Of a stretch of DNA of 64,000 nt, positions 1-11,690 are shown piece by piece. The DNA comes from Cinnamomum chago (lineage: Eukaryota > Streptophyta > Magnoliopsida > Laurales > Lauraceae), in the NCBI GenBank assembly GCA_038049695.1, contig CP142456.1, positions 74,175,422 through 74,239,421 of the forward strand, written 5' to 3'. The notes beneath the pieces were generated by a model, which saw nothing but the letters and a program-made list of their open reading frames with translations, made no database searches and was not told where the DNA came from. Numbering within the stretch: position 1 is the stretch's first letter; each line of letters starts with the position of its first letter. Both the position numbers and the translations under genes were made by a program.

Positions 1-1703
1 GTCGTGATTTGCAACCCTTAGATCATTGAAACTTGGATAAACATGGTCTCTACTGCAGTCAAAAAGGCTTGTTAATCAAGCACTGGAACAGATGTAAACA
101 TAAACAGCTGTCTTCCTAACCAATCCATAGAAAAAGTTTCCAAATGCAAAATACGGTAAGCTATTCGCATTTGACAGATACCAACCAATTTACTTCCTCT
201 TATTCTTGTAAAAATATCTACTAGTATCAACATACCAGAAATGGAGACAATTGGAAATGGGTCAGATTAACCTTACTTTCCTCTCCTAGTCCTGTAGCAA
301 AGTAATCAAAAAGCCTGTTGGGAAGCACTCAATCCATCCAACACATCATCCACGTGCAAGGCTGCTACCTGAAGGTGAAAAACAGCTTTCTTTAAAGAAA
401 AGCAATGACAAAATGTTCCGATGCCATTAAATATCCATCGTTGAAATGATTATTTCTTCTTACTTAGTAGAAATTTACATACAGCACCGACGAATGTTGA
501 CTTTTGATCTGTGTCTTCCTTCCAGCTAACCGAACTTTAAACAACACTCAAAGCTGAACCATAACAAGAGTCAATATTTGAATTTCAGCAACACTCTCAA
601 ACAGAACCATAGCAAGAGTCAATAAATTGAATGAAGAGATCTGTGTCTTTCTTCCAGCTAGCCAAACTTTCAACAACACTCAAAGCTGAACCATAACAAG
701 AGTCAATATTTGAATTTCAGCAACACTCTCAGACAGAACCATAGCAAGAGTCAATAAAATGAATGGAGAGTTTTTGGGTACTTCTTTCTTCGTTTACGTG
801 GCAAAGAGTGAATCATGATATCTGAAGAGCAAACTGTACTGGAAACCAGTCAACCATTCATCCCACCTGGTAATGAAGCTTACACGAGACCTCAGTGGAG
901 GAAAAAAAAAAGCCCTATTCAATTGCTCCTGCTCATCAGTTTCCTTTCTTTTCGGAGAAACACAGGGCCTTCTCCTATGAAGTAGAGAATGATACGGTGT
1001 TAAGACTCAAAAAAAGACTGAAGACAAATGCATGGGATGAAAAGAACTGATTACCATGTAAGTCCTAAATTTACAGCCACAGATGCACAAAACTAAAACC
1101 CCATGCATTCAAACTCTTTTTTCTTAAAAAAATTAGATCTCCAACAAAAAATTCACCAGGAGCCCCATTCAAGATTATTCAGCAAAGTGGCACCTTAGTA
1201 TTACAATTTCCGTATGTGATTCAGACACTAGGTCATGGCCTCATGACTGCCAAGTGGGGGCGCTCCATCAAACATCAATCCTTAAACAGAATGTAGTAAG
1301 GGTTTTTATCAAAAATAATCAACATTTTAACAAAAATAAAAATAATATAGAAGAGCTACATTCTATTATATAGCTCTGATACATTTAGAAAATAAGCTAT
1401 AGAAATAACAGAAACTATGTCGCTACAGCCGTTACTTGAAGTGAAGCATTCACATGGCCACAATTCATTAAATAGCATGACTTGGAGTGGTGTAATATTT
1501 TTGTTTTAGAAGAACAGGTCATTGAAACCTTTTTTTTAATTGCAATCATGGGAATGTACAAATTAACATACCATTGAATTTGGAAAACTGACAGTGATTT
1601 TGATGGATTCCTTAAGGTGTTCCACAGCCATCAAGCAGTGACAGTAAATAAAAAGAATTTATTCAGACCAAATTGTCACTTAGAACCTCTCAATGAACTC
1701 CAC
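1..1703. other. Downstream flank of the PPR gene, no gene seen
   Basis: AT-rich sequence containing the 132-bp tandem duplication described separately. The first few hundred bases next to the PPR stop probably include its 3' UTR. I see no other convincing coding sequence. Confidence 0.5.
506..769. repeat. Tandem duplication, 2 x about 132 bp
   Basis: Two adjacent copies begin with gatctgtgtctt at 506 and 638. Both run through the shared text caacactcaaagctgaacc and agcaagagtcaataaa, with only a few substitutions. The repeat lies downstream of the PPR gene. No coding potential is seen. Confidence 0.85.
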
Positions 1704-3905
1704 TTAACGGTCAATACGAAACCATCTCCTAAAAGCTCGAACATGCTCAAGCCTATTACTCTGAGCTTCAGTTTTGGCCTTCGATGCTTTTAAGCTTCGA
1801 TAGAGATCCTTGTGAAATTTCAGGAACTCTCTTCTGTATTTCCACTTATCAACATACATACTGTGTTTTGTCATGTAACCGATAATCTCCATCACTCTCT
1901 CAAAGTAACCACCTCTGATAAAATTCCACAACAAGCAATCGAACAAATCTCGGTCTGCATCTAAAACCCCTTCATCCATGCTCCTCTTTATTTCTCCCCA
2001 CAATATCGTGATCTCACGATACATACGTAAGGAAGAATACCCATTTACCAGATGACTGAAAGTCTGCACTGTGGGCTGAAGCTTCATACTTTGCATTCTT
2101 CGGAATGCCTTCAAGGCTTCCTCCATCATCTTGGCCTTGCAAAAGAAATAAATTGAAGAATTTATATCATAGACCAGTGGAGAAGTCGACGTTTCTTCTT
2201 TGGTTTCTTGCAACAAGGATTTGGCCAAACTAGATTCCTGGGGTGACATTGAAGCTATAGGGCTGAGAGAAATAGTGGTGCTATCTTCCGACATGCATGA
2301 GGAGATAACCTGCTCATCAGACAAACTAATGGGTAAGCTAGCTTTTCTCATTTGTTTGATGAGCACTTTGGCTTCACTAAACCGATTCCCTCTGCAATAC
2401 TCTCTCAGAAGAGATGTATATGTCACCCGCCTAACAGGAATTGCAGCAGATTCCATGTCATCTAGAACGTCATGGGCAGTCTCCAGCCATCCCAACTCAA
2501 TGCAAGCATCTATCACATCAGAGCTCACATTAAGAGCTTCTGCCGGAAAACCCAACTTTTGTATGCTTACGAAAACATTTGACAATTCCCCGACCCTTTT
2601 CTCTCTTACATATCCATTGATAAGTTTCGCAAGGGCCTTGTGAGTAACAACAAGCTTCCCATCCACAAAATTAACAAGCTCCGGTCGGTTTCGCACTCCA
2701 ACTACATAATCATTTTGCAGCCGGTCAGGCATGATTTGAATTCTCAGTCCATCCCTTAGATTGCGTGACCCAACTGGAACCAGAGAGGTCTTGCCTAACT
2801 CAGCATTCCTCTTAAGAAGCGGACTGGAGCAATGAAAAGAATGTTGGCATCGATACAGATCCAACACAACAGCTGCAGCAGCATCAATATCATTAAACTT
2901 GAATTGCAAACTCAGCAAGCTGTCATAAAAATGCTGGTAGTGGTGATCTAATGAAACTCTATCAACTTGTTCTTTTAATTTCTTGAGTTCGTCTCTCTGC
3001 CCGTTCCTCTCATAAATAAGTGCCATAATAACAATGGAGTCTGCATCAGCAATAACTCCTGTCAGTGGCATTGCATCCTGTATTATTTTATGGGCCTTCA
3101 ACGTTGCACCAAATCGTACGCATGCATCCAAAACAAGGTTAAAGATCATGGTGTTCAAAGTCAACAACTTTGATATTTTAGAAACTTTAGAACTATGCTT
3201 CTCTGTATGAAGCAAGTAGCACTCACAAACCTCAATCAAGATTTCAGAAGCAATATATGTCCCAATCTGTGTCTTCACCAGATGAAGAAACACCATACTC
3301 AAAGTGTCCATCGATGGGAATTTTTTTTTCTCAAACATTATTCTTATGACAGTGGAGGCAGGAATAGGCATCTGAGCTCTCGCTAATGCAAGAGCTAGCC
3401 TGTTCAAGAAGTCATAGTGAAGCAAATCAGATTTTTCTTTTAGAATCACAAGCACTAGATCATATGCTCTCTGAAGCCACCCAGAGTCGGATGCATAACA
3501 CAATTCAATGATCAATTTACTCACAATCCCCTGTCTGGGAAACCCATGTAAGCTTTTATAATCCTTGAACACTTCCCAAGCTTCATCTGCATGGTGATCT
3601 TTCAAAGCACTTTCGAGCTTGTTCAACAAGATGGCATGAGAGGAACCTTGCCAAGATATCGTTGGCTCGATGGCAGCAGAGAAATGGTAGCAACATAGAT
3701 TCCATTTTAATTGGCATATAACCGGCACGTGCAGGAAATCGCAATTATGGTCAAGGATGGCTGCTCCCGCATAATTAACTTGAGATTGGGTACTGGTAGT
3801 TGATGAAATGATGACACCTTTTGGCAGCAAAGCATTTGAACGCATGAGAAAGATCGATCTTAAACTTTGGCTGAAGCGGTAGAGTGGAAAGGCACCTCTT
3901 ACCAT
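1704..3905 (-). CDS. P-class pentatricopeptide repeat protein (At4g17616/At1g03100-like), probably organellar
   Basis: An intronless 733-codon reading frame, as is usual for plant PPR genes. The protein has repeated 35-residue helix-turn-helix units. Clear ones include the stretch with VTYTSLLREYCRGNRFSEA and one near the C terminus with PTVQTFSHLVNGYSS. There is no E, E+ or DYW tail, which makes it P class. Such proteins bind organellar RNA and act in processing, stability or translation. The N terminus is basic, rich in Ser and Arg, and poor in acidic residues, as in a mitochondrial or plastid presequence. The gene resembles the Arabidopsis At4g17616/At1g03100 type from memory of its C-terminal half, so the exact orthologue is uncertain. 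The first ATG of the frame (3905) was taken as the start; a second Met lies about 20 codons in. No frame lesion is seen. Confidence 0.85.
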   Translation of the reverse strand: MVRGAFPLYRFSQSLRSIFLMRSNALLPKGVIISSTTSTQSQVNYAGAAILDHNCDFLHVPVICQLKWNLCCYHFSAAIEPTISWQGSSHAILLNKLESALKDHHADEAWEVFKDYKSLHGFPRQGIVSKLIIELCYASDSGWLQRAYDLVLVILKEKSDLLHYDFLNRLALALARAQMPIPASTVIRIMFEKKKFPSMDTLSMVFLHLVKTQIGTYIASEILIEVCECYLLHTEKHSSKVSKISKLLTLNTMIFNLVLDACVRFGATLKAHKIIQDAMPLTGVIADADSIVIMALIYERNGQRDELKKLKEQVDRVSLDHHYQHFYDSLLSLQFKFNDIDAAAAVVLDLYRCQHSFHCSSPLLKRNAELGKTSLVPVGSRNLRDGLRIQIMPDRLQNDYVVGVRNRPELVNFVDGKLVVTHKALAKLINGYVREKRVGELSNVFVSIQKLGFPAEALNVSSDVIDACIELGWLETAHDVLDDMESAAIPVRRVTYTSLLREYCRGNRFSEAKVLIKQMRKASLPISLSDEQVISSCMSEDSTTISLSPIASMSPQESSLAKSLLQETKEETSTSPLVYDINSSIYFFCKAKMMEEALKAFRRMQSMKLQPTVQTFSHLVNGYSSLRMYREITILWGEIKRSMDEGVLDADRDLFDCLLWNFIRGGYFERVMEIIGYMTKHSMYVDKWKYRREFLKFHKDLYRSLKASKAKTEAQSNRLEHVRAFRRWFRIDR

Positions 3906-6321
3906 GGTAATATCAATGATCTTCAGGTTTGGCTGAAGCAGTAAATTGGAAACATGTGCTTATCAGTTATCACAATAACATCAATGAGGTACTTCGATAG
4001 GAGAAAAGACAACAGAAGATAATATTGATGATGCTTGTGATAAAAAAAAAATGAGCTTTCAAACAGGTTACATTTTTTCCTGCATAAAAGAATTAAGTAA
4101 AAGATTCAGGCACATATCCCATGATCTAGCTCAATACATAGTTTTTATAATGATAATATCAATCAAATAATTTTAATAGGAGAGAAGACGGCTGCAGATA
4201 GGATTGATGATGTGGGGAAAAAAAATCCTGCGCATAATGTTTTTGTTCCTGCTAAGTTTAAGCTAAAGATCTAGGCACATAATGCCTGATCTAACTCAAG
4301 AAACAGACTTTGTCCTTTGCACATTTACCCTTAACCTTATAATCAGCTTCTAGAATCCAAGGGGATTCATCAGAAAGAAGAAAACACAATTGGAGTACTG
4401 GACGACTCACAATAAAGAAATAGCAAATTCTACAAAATAAATTTTGCCAGCCAAAAAGTCTTTATCCTTAACAACCAACGTGACTGACGGGAGTTCAAAG
4501 ATGAGTTGACACTTGACACCACATAAGCAAAACCTCCAAGTAACAACCAAAATCCATTGTCAGGGTTTTTCTCTTTTTTGAGGCATGAGTTCTATCTATA
4601 TCACACAAAAAACAGTGCTGCAACTAATTAAGACCTGCAGGAGTGAAGCTAATAAAAGAAGTGAAGATCATATTGCCAATAACTCAATTTGGAAGTGCAT
4701 CCACATAAAATTGACTAGCACCATTAACATCCCAACTAGCCACCACTGAAATCCATGCCTACAATATCCCACTGAATGACTCTGATTATCTTGCTCTTCA
4801 ACAAACCAGTATAGCAAAAATTCAGACATTGATGCTATATCTAAGTGTTGCAGCAGCATGTGAGTTGAATATTAATATTGAGCGACCAATAAAAACAATA
4901 TTATTAATATTGAGCAATGAGCAGACAATGAAACCATAACCTTGTCAAATTAAACATAACACCATCCTGTAAAGGAGAACTCCATGTAGCAAAACAATAC
5001 TTTAAAGCCATTGTGAAATAGGGAACATGGAGTAAGGCTAGGAAAAAAAAAACAACGGTTTTTATATATAAGTTCCTAAAATCCAAAAGATAAAAAAAGG
5101 AGACTGATTTCATTTTCACTCCAAAAACAAAACCCACCCAAGAAACACCAAAAAGAATCGTCGCAGTGACTTGTATGGGGCTAGAAATGACCTGATATTC
5201 CCATTTCTACAGTCAAACACATGATAATACACCCCAATACCTAAATACAGAAACCAACATAACAATATTGACTGCCCATTTCTTTTTAACAAAATATAGA
5301 ATTAAACAGAAAAGGTCCCACACTTTCCCAATTAAAGAGGCAATATAACAGAATCAGCTCTTTTGGTTGCACCAGTTGCCAAAATCAGCTATAATGCTAA
5401 TGGTGAACAAAACTGCCCCAGAGAGAGAGAGAGAGAGAGAGAGAAAACAAGAGCTTTTACCAGTTCCACAATTCTTGTGAAATGTAAAATTGATTGGTAA
5501 GTTGCAGAAGCAAAAGGAGTAAGACTGCAGAGGAGGGTTGAACGCTTACCTGTGGGTTGCTTGGATGGCTGTTGGAAAGACACTCCAGAAGCTGAAGAAG
5601 AAGAAATTAGACCCAAATTAATAACCCTCAAACCCCCCCAAAAAATTGCTAAAACAAAAACAACAAATCCATTTCCTTCCTTTTTAACCAAGAAGCCATG
5701 CTCACCTAAAATCTTAAACAATCAAGACAAATGCCTAGCTACATCGCCATAAATTTTAACAAGCATGATATATTTAAATAAAACATTTTAAAAAACAACA
5801 TTATTATACATAACTAAAGTTATAGTACCCCATCTCCTATCAAAATGAAAAAAAAAAATTTATGGGGCTCATACAAGAGGAGGCATTTATATTAGATAGT
5901 TTAGAATTTTAGCAGATGGGTCTCATTGTAGATCCTCGCAAGTTCTCCTATGAGTTGCAGCATGAGAAGAAATGATTGCATCAGTAACAATACATAGCAC
6001 ACACCTATTGAAAAACCTATTGCCCATTTTGTTACCTCAAAATTGATTGCACACTAAGGGGCCTTTTGAAAACTATAGTCTAATTTAATAAGAGAAAAAT
6101 GGATTAAGATCTAAAATAAAAACTTTAACTTTCAAGTTTTAATGTACAATTAGTCTATTTGATAAGATTATTAAATAAATAAATAAATAAACCTTATCTC
6201 GCAGAGATTTAGTTCCAACAAGAACTTTGATAAATGGTTTCAAGTATTGAAAGAAAGCAATCAGCAAGAGTTTGTCCAACAGCTACATAAGGTACATGAT
6301 TTGATTTCTACTTTAGTGAGT

Positions 6322-6352
<31 letters not shown>

Positions 6353-7239
6353 GGGGGGGGGGGGGGAGAAGAACCCTAGTACCTACGGGAGAGACAACAG
6401 TGTTGGTGGTGTTGATGGCGGACAACAGGCAACGCAGCGAGAGAGATAGGGGCGAGAGTGGCTCATCAAGAGAGGAAGAGCAGCGGAGGAGATGGGAAGT
6501 GTTTTGGGTAAAACAGCCTCCATCACTAGTTTTCTTAAGATGTTAAAAACCAGATGCTTTTAATTAAATGATGAATACATATGTATACCGGCCACTCTAA
6601 TTTATAAATAAAATTGTAGAATCCAAAATAAAAGCTTGTTTTTTTTTTTTTTTTTCAAATGGGCCCTAATTCCAAACAATGTCTTTCTACTAAGGGTCTA
6701 AATTTTAAAAGATAAAATAAAATTTACCATCAACATAGCAAATTTGTGACGAATGACTCAAACTCACAAGGAGTCCATGAGTCTTCATAATGTGGCTTCT
6801 CTGTGCAAAAAAAACTAAATCACTCGTAATAACAATATGAACTCTGAGCCCAGTGATACTGGCCCAGAGTTCATATTATTCACTGGCCATGCTCATAATG
6901 CATGTCACATAAATTGATAAACTCGACGGTATCTTGCGAAGAGTGTATGTCATATAAATTGATAAATCCCATGATATTATAGGACCGTCCCTTGACGTCA
7001 TGGCTTTTATGTAACATCTTAGGGGAAAAAACCCAAGATATAATAATTAGATGTGTATTTACTTTTAACAAAATGTCATTTTTTGTATTCCATAAAAAAT
7101 AATTTTATTCTCTGGCAGTAAAAAGTGTATGATATAAATATTGATAAATTACACAATAGGGTGTAACATGAAAAAGTTTAAAGAAAAATAATATCGACCA
7201 GAATTAAGCTGGTGATATCATATAAATTTGACAAATTCC
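3906..7239. other. Upstream flank of the PPR gene; AT-rich, simple repeats, no clear gene
   Basis: Holds a GA microsatellite near 5420-5443 and a GA tract running into a 25-base G run at 6342-6366. There is also a short hairpin at 6837-6879 and several diverged copies of a motif like tcatataaattgataaa between 6900 and 7230. A minus-strand splice-donor-like CAG|GTAAGC near 5545-5550 could belong to a 5' UTR exon of the PPR gene, but this is not demonstrated. Confidence 0.4.
6320..6366. repeat. GA microsatellite fused to a 25-base poly-G run
   Basis: An (AG)n tract from about 6320 is followed directly by 25 uninterrupted G from 6342 to 6366. Long poly-G is rare in plant DNA. It can form G-quadruplexes and is prone to length error in sequencing. 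Confidence 0.95.
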
Positions 7240-7409
7240 AAGGGATAGCTCAATTGGTCTACGACCACAGTTTTGCACTCAAAGATGATAGGTTCAAAAC
7301 TGCACTACCACACTAGGAGGCTATGAGGGAGTTTACCCGACTTTCCTTTGGGTTCGAATGAATTAGTCTAACTTAAAGGGTTTGGAACCCTCTGATAGGA
7401 AAAAAAAAA
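7240..7409 (+). mobile_element. tRNA-derived SINE (Au-like)
   Basis: Starts agggatagctcaattggt, which resembles a tRNA A box. About 50 bases later ggttcaaaact resembles a B box, so there is an internal RNA polymerase III promoter. It ends ggaaccctctgatagg followed by an A run at 7399-7409. A second, 5'-truncated copy with the same tail region follows at 7453-7545. The SINE class is well supported by structure; the family name is inferred. Confidence 0.65.
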
Positions 7410-7452
7410 TTATATGAATTTGGTTCTAAAATTGGAAAAATATCACACTGGG

Positions 7453-7545
7453 GCTATGAGGGAATTTACTCGGCTTCCCTTTGAGTCCGGAGAGATTAGT
7501 CCAGCTTAAAAGGGTTGGAACCCTCCAATAGAAAGAAAATAATAA
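7453..7545 (+). mobile_element. 5'-truncated second copy of the SINE
   Basis: Begins ggctatgagggaatttact and ends ggaaccctccaatagaaag plus an A-rich tail, matching 7316-7400 of the full copy with scattered changes. It lacks the A and B boxes. The sequence between the two copies (tatatgaatt...aaaattggaaaaat) recurs at 7560-7590, so the whole block is a duplication of about 135 bp. Confidence 0.6.
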
Positions 7546-7723
7546 TAAAAGAAAAAACATTATATGAATTGGGGTATAAAATTGGAAAAATCGGATTTAA
7601 GGAGTACTCTGATGTCAAAAAAAAAAAAAAAAAAAGTGAAGAAGCTCAAGCCTCGACAGTGCGTCACGCTGCTCACGCAGACGCTCTAGACTCTTTTTTC
7701 GCTCGTGCCGTCGAGAGCTTCGA

Positions 7724-8016
7724 ATGGCTTCTCTGCGTAGACATCTATCTTCGACGAGAACGAGAAGACTACTCCTCCTTTCAAATCCACACCTCTGTAA
7801 TCGATCTTCTCCTCTCGCTTCCTCTCCATCTCCACAACCTTCCACACCTCCCGTAGGGTTCCGCTTCTCATCTTCTCTTTCCCAGATCACCCGAGATCTC
7901 AGACCCACGAATTCTAGGGTTTTCAGCTCCCGCCCTTTGGATCTCGACGATGCACAAGGACCAGCCGCCATTGATTATCGGTTCGTAATCCAGTCATTAG
8001 GTTTTCATCTTCATCG

Positions 8017-8047
<31 letters not shown>

Positions 8048-8286
8048 CTTCTGCTGTAATGGGGGATTAGGGTTTAAGAATCATTTTTGCGCTGAGACGC
8101 AATGCATTAGAGGATTAAAAATTGAATCTTGCTAATGGTTTGATGATGAAATGTAGGTCTGTTCTTCAGGAGGATGAGTTTCATAGATTGGCAGATGAGA
8201 CGATACAGGATCTGCAAGAGAAGTTTGAGGTGATTGATTCTCATCATCATCTCAGTTTTAGAAAGAGCTTCTTTGTTGTTGTTGTT

Positions 8287-8325
<39 letters not shown>

Positions 8326-11300
8326 GCTTCTCTATTATGCATTGTGTACTGTAGATTTCTTTGTTCTTGATGTGAATTCATGCTTTTGTTTTTGTGAATT
8401 TTGCGTGCGGTGATTTCGCTTTTGTTTGATTCTAATTGCCCTTTGTTTTTTTTTTCCCCCTCTTTTTGTGTATCTGTCAGGAATATGGCGATTGCATTCA
8501 AATTGACGGGCTTGATATAGATTACGGGGTAAGATTAGAATTTAGAAAAGCAATGTTCTTCCTATAGAGTCCATATAGCTTTCTCTCACCTTTTTCAAAC
8601 CCATGAATTGGGCCCACTATTCGAAAATTTATGCAGCTCAAATGACATGGCCATAGATATATATATATATATAGGCATCATAAAGATAAAAAAAAAAAAA
8701 AAGAAGATAAAAAATCAATTGGAATGAGATCCTTCATTGGGTTTGTCTCATCTAATGAACTCCAATGGAATAAATTATGTTTTTACATTGTCATAAATCC
8801 AACTGTGGTTCAAACTAACTCTGGTAAAAATTTTAGATGAGTGCCGGTTGGGTCCTCTAGGGGGGTTGACATGTCGTCGGAGGATATTGGATTCGTCGTA
8901 GGTAGGTGGGCCCATTGTGTGGATTTTAAATATTGAGAGCATACTCCCACTTTTAAAATGGGATTGGCAAATTGGTTCATATGTGTAAGAGAATAATTTA
9001 TATGTTGTTTTAAAATTTTATTATCATATATATATATATATAGAACTCCTAAGTATTTCTCCAAAATTTGAATTGGTGGTGACACGCCCCGAGCCCGAGA
9101 TTTAAGCTCATCTCAAAGCATGATGTACGCCCGCGTGGAAATTCAAACCAACATGAATTTCACGAACGGGTTTTCCCACAGGATATTACTTGTGAGATAA
9201 AATTTCCTTAACCTGTATCGTTCAATCATAACTTGTCCATACATATAAACATCCATCAAATATATAATCATGATAAAAGAGCATAATCTAGTCCACAAGC
9301 ATAGTTAAGAGTTTAAATTTCAAAGTTAGCAAGTAAGAAAGAAATACTAAAATATAGCAGAAACAAGTATTAATTAGGTTTATAATCTCAAATAAAAGTC
9401 TAAATCAACTCTAAGTCAATGGCAATCCATGCCATGGTCAAGGGAAATGGTGATGCATGAACACTCAACGCATAAATGTCTTTTTGACATCCTCCGGGGC
9501 CCACTCTACTAGTTGTTGAGGAGTCTCCTCTCCAACCTCCGTGATCTCTTGGGCAATGGCGTTGACGTGATCCTCCCCTGTAACGCCAAGTGTAGCACCA
9601 TTAGACTACGCTAAGCAAGGTAAACAAGAATAAAATATAACATGCATATCAAACGAGTAAGATTGACAAGATAGGTTATATGAGGTCAAGTAAGGAAATC
9701 TAGGCATACATGATGGCAAGTGTATAGACATACATATCATAACTAGATAGCAAAACCACATGAGCTATATTCTTCCACATAAATATGTAAACATAGTCAC
9801 ATGAAAGCATGGCATAACATAAAATAAACATGAGGTACCACTAGGAGGGTCCCGGATACTCCATCGTGGACCTGAGGTACCGGCAACCCCCCGTAGAAAT
9901 ACCATCTGCAGAGGTCCATAAAAATTAACTAAACCCACACCCAGCCGGATCCAACTGGGCTAAGGTCGAAGCTAAGTGGTGCCGACTCAAGAGATAGAGT
10001 GTACATCAAATATCATGGTGTGACATAGCGTAAGCATATGCACATACAAATGTAAACATGGACAAGTACATGACGATAATCATAAGTATTTATCAACAAG
10101 TAAACATGGACAAGTACATGACGATAATCATTGCTTTGAACAATAAGGAGTGATTTGGGAAAAGTTTTGCTTACCTATAGAGTGGAATAGAAGAAGAAGA
10201 ACAAATGAGAGCTTGAAGAAGATGAAACTTGTAGAAAATGGGTTCTTGCTTGAGGAAGATGAAGGAAGACACTCTCAAACCTCTCTATTTGGTGTTTGGT
10301 AGCAAGGAAAATGATGAAGAATGGGTAGGAAATGGAACCCTAGGTGCCTCTTGCTAATGGAGATGGAATGAAATGAAAGAGATGGGGTTTAGGGTTTTAG
10401 TTAGCCCTTTATACCATGAAGTTCTAGTATTTGAAGGAAAGTCCAAAAATATAATGAAGATTTATAATATAGGGCTTTTGGCTTCTAAATGAGTCTAAAT
10501 GAGCTCCAATGAGTTGGGTCAAAATATAGAAATTGAAAAATGACTCATGAACTATGGGATGCACCCAAAATCCTTAGAAAAATAGAAAACACACATGCGG
10601 GGCCCAATAAACCCAAAATACCTAATAGTCATAAACTCATAATGCTACTTAGTCAATGGTTAAACCCCATTCTAATCTACCTAATCAAGCCCAAATACAT
10701 TCAAAACATACATTAGGCATTTAATTAAGATTAATTAGATGCTAAACATGATTAGGGTAGGATCAAGATATTACAGGTGGAAATATTTCAGTTTGGAGCT
10801 AAAGGAAACGGGTCCAAAATGAAATTGACAACTATGCTCCAACCTCCCCATTGGGCACTCTTGTCCATGATTTCCACTGGATATGTTTCACAAGAGATCA
10901 CTCATGCATGAGAAGTTATCTGTTTGGTTTAAATCATTGTTAGCATGGTTTTGGCAGAATCAAGTTTTAACCTTAAAGCTTGGGAGCTTAGGCACGTACG
11001 TTTTGAACAAGCAAACACCAAATAGACAGATCTGGTTGTCTTCCCCGGTCAGGTATTTTGCTTGCGAAACTTGTAGATTAAATGATTTGAATGGTCTAGA
11101 CAAATATTTATCCCAAAGCATAGGCACATTTCACTTTAATGCTAGTAGGCAATGATTGCTTTGGTTTCCTGTGGAGTGTATCCAAATTTATTGTATTTTC
11201 AGCTATCATTCTTATAGTTCTTCCTTCTACATATATTCTTGATGCTACTAAGTTCAAACTGTTGAATTTTCTTGCAGTGGACCATCTAGGTTTGATTGGG

Positions 11301-11407
11301 ATCGGACAAGTCAAGCTTGGGTTTACAGGAGGACCAAAGCAAAATTGTTACAGCTTTTAGAAAATGAATTGGAGCAGTTGTGTGGTAAACCCATTAATTT
11401 ATCTTGA
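7724..11407 (+). CDS. FH: Frataxin, mitochondrial (five exons)
   Basis: Exons join in frame at GT-AG sites: 7724-7980, 8157-8229, 8481-8528, 10958-11052 and 11278-11407, giving 200 residues. Frataxin is the mitochondrial iron-binding regulator of the cysteine desulfurase complex in Fe-S cluster assembly. The Ser/Arg-rich N terminus (about residues 1-75) is a typical presequence. The mature domain starts near the exon 1/2 junction with an acidic first helix ([14 protein letters not shown]). It continues with DGLDIDYG, the invariant strand [20 protein letters not shown], and the FDWD and VYRR motifs. Length and intron pattern fit plant frataxin. Intron 3 (8529-10957) is swollen by a solo LTR insertion. 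The reading frame is intact, so the gene is probably functional. Confidence 0.95.
9075..9079. other. Target-site duplication, left (ggtgg)
   Basis: Five bases identical to 10776-10780 on the other side of the solo LTR. Confidence 0.8.
9080..10775 (-). mobile_element. Solo LTR in frataxin intron 3 (target duplication ggtgg)
   Basis: The 1,696-bp unit starts tgacacgccccgag and ends gatattaca, i.e. 5'-TG...CA-3'. It is flanked by a perfect 5-bp duplication, ggtgg at 9075-9079 and 10776-10780. There is no internal region, primer-binding site or polymerase gene, so it is a solo LTR left by recombination between LTRs. A TATAAAG box is readable on the minus strand at about 10407-10413, which puts the LTR antisense to frataxin. 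A 32-bp tandem repeat (gtaaacatggacaagtacat...) lies near 10050-10130. Superfamily cannot be assigned by eye; length would suit a Ty3/gypsy element. Confidence 0.85.
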
Positions 11408-11449
11408 ATTAATTTTAATGCAAGTCATTAACTGCTTCCAAGCATGTGA

Positions 11450-11690
11450 TATTTCAGCATGTCACTCGATCATCTAATGAAATGGCGGATTTGTGGGCCA
11501 AACAAGGGGTGGATAGTGATGTTTCCTCCGGTTGATATTAGTTTAAGCTTTAAATTAATGTTCACTTTTCTTTTTCAGTTGGTATAATGATCTCATACCT
11601 TTGTTTTAGCCTCCTTTGGCTTTTGTACTTTGTTGTTCTTTATATTTTCTTTAATCAAAGTTTATCTGTTACCAATACTAAAAGAAATAG
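11450..11690 (+). mobile_element. LINE 3' end (RNase H C terminus) just after frataxin
   Basis: The plus-strand text translates as HVTRSSNEMADLWAKQGVD, the conserved end of the RNase H domain of plant L1-type LINEs, followed by a stop. The sequence after it (tttgttttagcctcctttgg...tttaatcaaagtttatctgttacca) resembles the 3' UTR of other LINE ends in this window (46600-46731). It begins only about 45 bases after the frataxin stop, so it may form part of the frataxin 3' UTR. It is heavily truncated at the 5' side. Confidence 0.7.

Noticed and set aside
2200-2643. Plus-strand frame of 147 codons
   Set aside because: It is the antisense shadow of the PPR gene.
6247-6546. Plus-strand frame through the GA/poly-G tract
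   Set aside because: Open only because of the simple repeat; the product is a run of Glu/Arg/Gly.
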